DNA from: Limnohabitans sp. 63ED37-2
Lineage (GTDB): Bacteria > Pseudomonadota > Gammaproteobacteria > Burkholderiales > Burkholderiaceae_C
Length of the DNA stretch: 64,000 bases
Reading direction: 5' to 3'
Assembly (NCBI RefSeq): GCF_001412535.1
Contig: NZ_CP011774.1
Location: forward strand, 3,095,501-3,159,500
Shown here: piece by piece, positions 59,546-64,000 of the stretch
Layout: each line of letters opens with the position of its first letter
Position numbering within the stretch: position 1 is the stretch's first letter
Notes under the pieces: generated by a model
The model's database searches: none
What the model was told of the DNA's origin: nothing
What the model saw: only the letters and a program-made list of their open reading frames with translations
Translations under genes and position numbers: made by a program

Positions 59546-62500
59546 TCAAGGCGGGTTGATGGGCGCAGGGGTCTGGGCCGGGCGTTGGTCAACGCGTGTG
59601 ACCTGTGGATTGGCCCAGCTGCCATCCACCAAAAACTCTTGGGCCGAGGCGCGTGCCAGGGGGTTTTGCAGCAGCCATTGGGCGATGAAGGTTGTCAGGC
59701 CAACCAAGGGGTTGACGGTGATGGCTGCCACTAAAGAAGCAGTACCTGTGTCGACAATGGGCAGGATGTGCACACGCAGTTTTTGGGTCTCGCGGGCCAG
59801 GTCGGCCGAGCCGTCGAGTTGCACCAGCGCGTTGACGCCTTTGATCTGCAGGTTGCGGGTGTTGGCCATGCCGTGCACGATGGTCACGTCGCCTTGGACC
59901 GAGTCAAACGCAAAGCCCTGTGCAAACACATCCCTGAAATCGAGCAGCAAGCGCCTGGGCAAGGCCTGCAAACTCAGCACGCCCAGCAGCTTGGCAACCC
60001 CGGGGTCGGCTTTGAGGAATTGGCCGCGTCCCATGCGCACATCCAGGTGGCCGTTCAGGCTGGGGTAATGCAAGTTGAGGGGTGAGCCCTGCCAACTGAC
60101 CATGCCTTCGATCTGGCCTGTGCCGCCACGCAAAGCGTCGGGGGTGTCCAATCGGGTCAACAGGGCTCCGGCATCGCGCACATCCAGCACGAAGTTCATT
60201 TCGGTCTTGCGCCAAGGACTGCCTTCACGGGCGGCCAGCCAGCGGCCTGTGCTGCGCAGGGTGCCTTCGGGCAGATCGATGTTGAACTTTTTCAGCTGCC
60301 ACTCACGCGCAACAGGGGTTTGGGCGAGGCCCTTGTCGGCGTTGACGGCTTCGATCTCGACACGCCCCATGGGTTTGCCGCGCAGCACCAATGCATCCAC
60401 CACGATGTCCAGCGCGGGCAGGCTGGTGGGTGGCGCTTCGAGCAGGCTTTCCACCTCGCGTGCATTCGAGGGCTGCAAATTCAGGCGGCTCAGGCGTGCA
60501 AACAATTGACCGGCTTGGTCGCTCAGGCCGGGCATGGCGGGCACAAAGACCACATGGCCGCTGAGCTCGTCCGCGTCGATGTTGACGCGCCAGAGCCCAT
60601 CTTCGTAGGTGCCACCCGCTTGCACTTGGTGCAGGTGCCGGTCCTTGGCGATCAGGCTGTTGGCTTTGAGGCCCATGCGCGTGGGCAGGTAGTTTTGCCA
60701 GACGGAGAGCGGTGGAGCTGAACGGGGTGTGGCCACCGCTGCGGTTTGTGGCGGTGTTTGGGCTGGCGCTGGATTTGCAGCTGGATTTGTTGGCGGAGGC
60801 AACAAGTCCAGCCAATCGTCGACCACCAGCCGGTCCAATACGACGTGGGCCGTGACCCCGCTTGTGGGCAGTGCGGGCAGGTTTTCGGGCAACACGCCCA
60901 GGCCCAAGCGGCCGCGCAGCACCTGCGGGGTGTCGGTGCTCAAATCGCGCTCGTAAACCAAATGCACCTTGTCGCCCAAAGCGAGTTTAATTTCGTCTTG
61001 AGCCCCGGTGGGGGTTTGTTTGGAGCGGATCTGCAGGGCCAGGGGTTTTTCGGCTGCAGCGGTTTTGCCCAAGGGAGCGGGCAGCTGCAAGCCCAGGCCG
61101 CCGAGTTGGCTGCGCACCGTCAGCTCGGGCAAGCCCTGGGGCCATGCCAGGCGGGCGTGGTAGTCGGTGGCGCCGCTGGCGTGCTGGGCCAGCAGGTTCA
61201 GCGGGGCCACATCGTTGGCCGCCTGCAGGCCCGCCGCGCTCACGCGGCCGCGGGCTTCAAACACCGTCTGAGGGGGCTTGGGGGCTGGTTGGCCTGCCAC
61301 CGGGTTGGGGGAGTGCATGCCGCCATCGATCACGGCGGGCCCGCCCAGCAGCGTGGCCTGGAGTTGACGCACCTCAAAACCGCGCTCGTGGAACTGCAGC
61401 GTGCCGTACAGCTTGTTCAGCCAAGGTGTGCCGGGCAGCATGCGCAGGTCGTTGCCATTGAACTGCACACTGCCTTGCACGCGGGTGTTGTTCAGGTCAA
61501 GCAGGGGCAGCTGTAAGGCAAAGCGGGTGAGTACGGGGCCGCTGGCCTGGGCGGGCTGCAGCGCCCCCGAGAGCAGCTCGTTCAGCGGGGACTGCCGCAC
61601 CACGCCCAGTACCAAGGGGGCATCGGCCAAGCTTTGGGCCTGCACACGCAGCACCGGTTGGTGGGCCATGTCGGCAATGTCCACCGAGGCGGCTTTCAGC
61701 TCGATGGCCTGTGCACCAACGCCCACCCGGGCACTGGCTTCGCGCAGCTGCATGCCCAGGCGGTCAAAAGTCAGTCGGCCTTGCAGAGCATGCAGGCGCG
61801 GCCAGGGGACTTCACCCGGGTCCATCAGAGAGGGGGGCACCATGTCCAGTTCGCCGTCTTTCAAATCGCCTGTGAACAGGAAGGTGCCGTCTTCGGGCCG
61901 TGCAAAGGGCAGTTTGTCCAGATCGCCCTGGATTTGGACCTGCACATTTTCATAGCGGCCCTGCACCAGTGCATCGCGCAAGTAGTGGCGCACTTCGATC
62001 GGCAGGTTCAGGGGCAGGTAGCGGTGCACGGCCGCCGCTTGCGCCCGCTGAACGCGCCCTTTCAAGCTCAGGATGCCGGGGCCTTGGCCTTGGGGGGCGG
62101 GTTGCCACTGGCCTTGCCATTGGCCTTGCAGGTCGGCATTGGCCAGACGCAGCGACCAGTGCGGCACATGCCAGCTGTCGTGGGCGTTGTGGCCAGTTTG
62201 GCGTGCCCAGCTCAGGCTCGCTTGCATCTGTTGCAGGGGCACTTCGGAGGGCTCCAGCAAACCCGGCAACCACAAAGCGCTGCCCGCGCCGGTTTGCAAA
62301 TCCAGTCGGCCCCCATTGGCGGTCATGGCCAAGGTCAACTGTCCGCCGCGCAGGCCGGGCACGTCGGCGCCGGGGAGCGTGCCCCAGGCGGCCACCACCG
62401 CGGAGCCGGGTTGCCAGCTCAGGCCCTCGACCTTGGCCTGTGCTTCCTGAATCTCGGGGCTGTTCCAGTCGCCTACCCAGCGCAGGTTCAAAGACGTGAC

Positions 62501-63763
62501 CCGGCCCCGCACTTCGCGCGCCTGCAAAGCGCTGTGCAGTCGGGGCGACACGGTTTCGTCGATGGGCATGCGCAAGGCCAGGGCTTGTAGTGCCTGTAAA
62601 TCCAGCTGCTCAGCCTTCAAGTGGCCCTTGGCCGGGCGCGTGCCTTGGGCGTGTGTGTAGTCGAGGGTCAATTGGCCCCCAGGCCAGCTCAGGCCCTCTT
62701 CGCCGATGACCCGCAGTTCCTGAGATTCGGCCACAAAGCCTTCGGCATGCACCTGCAGGCCCAACCGACCCGACAGGCTTTGCAGGTTCACGGCGGGCTG
62801 GCTCGGGTGGAGTCGGAGCTGGAGGTTTTTCAGGTCCACATCGGCCAGGCCGCCACGCCACTGGCCCCGCTGCACATCGGCCCACAGGCGCAAATGCCCT
62901 TGGCCTTGCATGGGCCCGGCTTCAGGTCGCAGGCTGGCGGGTATGGGCAAACCCTGGGCTGACCAGGGGGCCACGTCCAGTTGCGGAAAGTGGGCAAAGG
63001 CTTGGCCCGACCAATCGCTCAGCCGCCCCGGGTGCAAAGACAGCAGATTGCGCTTGAACTGGCCCATCAGCACAAAACGCTCGCCCCAGCCTGGGGGCGG
63101 GGTGGCGTCCAGGCGGAGTGCGTGTTGCCGTGCCGTGTTGCGGATCACCAGGTCCACGTCGCGCAGCGTCAAAGGCTCTGGGCTTGTGCTGGTCAGAGCG
63201 GGCGTGGCGTTGGGGTTGTGGCCTGGCCCATGCCAATGCAGCTGTGCGCCCCGCACCACCACTTCGCGTTGGCTCAGCAGCCAGTCGGCGGCGGGCGAAT
63301 CCTGGCCGGAAGTGGGGCGCCAATCGATCCCGGCGATTTGCCATCGGCCATCGGCCAACAGGCGCAGGGTCAGCTCGGGCGCATCCAGCACCAGTTGGTC
63401 CAGCTTCCCCTGCATGGCCGAGTGCAGGCTCAGCGCTACCTGTACTTTGGGCAGGTGCAGCGCCGGACGGCCCAGCGCATCTTGCAGTTCGATGTCGCTC
63501 AGCTCAAAAGACGGCACCCAGCCCGTGCTTTGGGCCGAAACACCGCCAATGCGCACGGGAACACCCAGGGATTGCCGGGCAAGGCTTTCCAGCACAGGGC
63601 GAAATTCGGCGATTCGCGGCACAATCCAAAAATGCAATGTTGCCCAGGCCAGGCCCAAGACCAGCCCGGCGACCAGCAAGCCCCATAAGACAAGCCGAAC
63701 AACCCGCGCCAGCCAAGGGCGCAGCGGGGCTTCGGTAGGGGGCCAGGTGGGTGAAGACGACAC
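59546..63763 (-). CDS. yhdP: YhdP-type AsmA-like envelope protein
   Basis: A 1405-residue protein with one N-terminal membrane anchor (LVLWGLLVAGLVLGLAW at about 25-45) and a very long periplasmic part rich in beta-strand repeats, as in the AsmA/TamB/YhdP bridge proteins that move phospholipids to the outer membrane. PRIAEFRPVLESLARQSLGVPVRIG is the typical N-terminus and PLVGLTTFIAQWLLQNPLARA the typical C-terminal region. The start is a GTG at 63761-63763 with no clear ribosome site and no nearby ATG. It is divergent from glnE across 31 bases. Confidence 0.9.
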   Translation of the reverse strand: MSSSPTWPPTEAPLRPWLARVVRLVLWGLLVAGLVLGLAWATLHFWIVPRIAEFRPVLESLARQSLGVPVRIGGVSAQSTGWVPSFELSDIELQDALGRPALHLPKVQVALSLHSAMQGKLDQLVLDAPELTLRLLADGRWQIAGIDWRPTSGQDSPAADWLLSQREVVVRGAQLHWHGPGHNPNATPALTSTSPEPLTLRDVDLVIRNTARQHALRLDATPPPGWGERFVLMGQFKRNLLSLHPGRLSDWSGQAFAHFPQLDVAPWSAQGLPIPASLRPEAGPMQGQGHLRLWADVQRGQWRGGLADVDLKNLQLRLHPSQPAVNLQSLSGRLGLQVHAEGFVAESQELRVIGEEGLSWPGGQLTLDYTHAQGTRPAKGHLKAEQLDLQALQALALRMPIDETVSPRLHSALQAREVRGRVTSLNLRWVGDWNSPEIQEAQAKVEGLSWQPGSAVVAAWGTLPGADVPGLRGGQLTLAMTANGGRLDLQTGAGSALWLPGLLEPSEVPLQQMQASLSWARQTGHNAHDSWHVPHWSLRLANADLQGQWQGQWQPAPQGQGPGILSLKGRVQRAQAAAVHRYLPLNLPIEVRHYLRDALVQGRYENVQVQIQGDLDKLPFARPEDGTFLFTGDLKDGELDMVPPSLMDPGEVPWPRLHALQGRLTFDRLGMQLREASARVGVGAQAIELKAASVDIADMAHQPVLRVQAQSLADAPLVLGVVRQSPLNELLSGALQPAQASGPVLTRFALQLPLLDLNNTRVQGSVQFNGNDLRMLPGTPWLNKLYGTLQFHERGFEVRQLQATLLGGPAVIDGGMHSPNPVAGQPAPKPPQTVFEARGRVSAAGLQAANDVAPLNLLAQHASGATDYHARLAWPQGLPELTVRSQLGGLGLQLPAPLGKTAAAEKPLALQIRSKQTPTGAQDEIKLALGDKVHLVYERDLSTDTPQVLRGRLGLGVLPENLPALPTSGVTAHVVLDRLVVDDWLDLLPPPTNPAANPAPAQTPPQTAAVATPRSAPPLSVWQNYLPTRMGLKANSLIAKDRHLHQVQAGGTYEDGLWRVNIDADELSGHVVFVPAMPGLSDQAGQLFARLSRLNLQPSNAREVESLLEAPPTSLPALDIVVDALVLRGKPMGRVEIEAVNADKGLAQTPVAREWQLKKFNIDLPEGTLRSTGRWLAAREGSPWRKTEMNFVLDVRDAGALLTRLDTPDALRGGTGQIEGMVSWQGSPLNLHYPSLNGHLDVRMGRGQFLKADPGVAKLLGVLSLQALPRRLLLDFRDVFAQGFAFDSVQGDVTIVHGMANTRNLQIKGVNALVQLDGSADLARETQKLRVHILPIVDTGTASLVAAITVNPLVGLTTFIAQWLLQNPLARASAQEFLVDGSWANPQVTRVDQRPAQTPAPINPP

Positions 63764-63794
63764 AAACGTATGAATTAGAAAGTCAGCAGGAATT

Positions 63795-64000
63795 ATGACC
63801 CGCAGCCAGTCTTCGGACGACCGTTTTGACCCTTCTGCCGCGATTGTTTTGCCGCCCGGTGTGCCCGGCCCTCAAGATTTGCCCGTTGAATTGACCTTGT
63901 ATTCCCGCTTTGTGCAGCGCCTGCACCGCCGCTACGCCGATGAACTGCCGCTGTTGCCGCCCGGCCCCCCCACACGCGACACCTTGAGCGCGGCTTATGC
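63795..64000 (+). CDS. glnE: Glutamate-ammonia-ligase adenylyltransferase, N-terminal part
   Basis: The first 68 residues are visible, the rest lying beyond base 64000. The stretch ELTLYSRFVQRLHRRYADEL followed by PPGPPTRDTL matches the GlnE N-terminus of Burkholderiales as I recall it. GlnE adds and removes AMP on glutamine synthetase. AGCAGGA lies just before the ATG. Adjacent yhdP on the opposite strand is the usual neighbour in this group. Confidence is limited by the short visible part. Confidence 0.8.
   Translation, partial: MTRSQSSDDRFDPSAAIVLPPGVPGPQDLPVELTLYSRFVQRLHRRYADELPLLPPGPPTRDTLSAAY

Overview
The window is 64 kb of GC-rich DNA. Its gene content points to a betaproteobacterium of the Burkholderiales, most likely a Comamonadaceae-type freshwater organism (Limnohabitans/Rhodoferax/Polaromonas-like). 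This is inferred from Bug/TctC-type receptors, many acyl-CoA enzymes, parA-hydrolase-parB next to rsmG-mnmG, a fused indolepyruvate:ferredoxin oxidoreductase, and yhdP next to glnE. Most genes lie on the minus strand, often with 4-base stop/start overlaps. I found no rRNA, tRNA or CRISPR array.

Layout. 1-17.85 kb is one long minus-strand acyl-CoA catabolic cluster. In transcription order it holds an acyl-CoA ligase, a CoA-transferase, an AraC regulator, a thiolase, two MaoC-type hydratase subunits, an SDR, an acyl-CoA dehydrogenase, a second ligase, a 2,4-dienoyl-CoA-reductase-like SDR and an enoyl-CoA hydratase. After a 400-base repeat-bearing gap come an SDR, a fused OB-fold/thiolase-like protein lacking thiolase cysteines, a second acyl-CoA dehydrogenase, two Bug receptors and a nitronate-monooxygenase-like flavoprotein. 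Together they could import, activate and beta-oxidise an unidentified branched or cyclic carboxylic acid.

18.1-28.3 kb holds dapD with two small membrane genes, acetoacetyl-CoA synthetase, cobalamin adenosyltransferase, an FAD-linked oxidase, a Tat-exported lipoprotein amidase with a LuxR-type regulator, and a BenE transporter. 28.3-38.2 kb carries two hybrid histidine kinases downstream of parB, the parA-hydrolase-parB segregation operon, tandem LysE exporters, rsmG and mnmG. Four parS sites lie at 35.5-36.7 kb. 38.3-45.8 kb has an Lrp regulator divergent from the indolepyruvate oxidoreductase, then minCDE. An AT-rich gap upstream of minC carries an inverted pair of perfect DnaA boxes.

45.8-51.6 kb has a copper module (Spy-like protein, CopZ, CopA), a hemerythrin protein, an Old Yellow Enzyme and a class II aldolase. 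51.6-54.45 kb is an AT-rich island with one AAA ATPase gene split by a 1060-bp IS30-family element. I resolved its ends and its 3-bp target duplication; removing it restores the reading frame. 54.45-64 kb has a YkgJ protein, mltA, an NlpC/P60 lipoprotein, a FixJ-type two-component system, the large AsmA-like yhdP and the 5' end of glnE.
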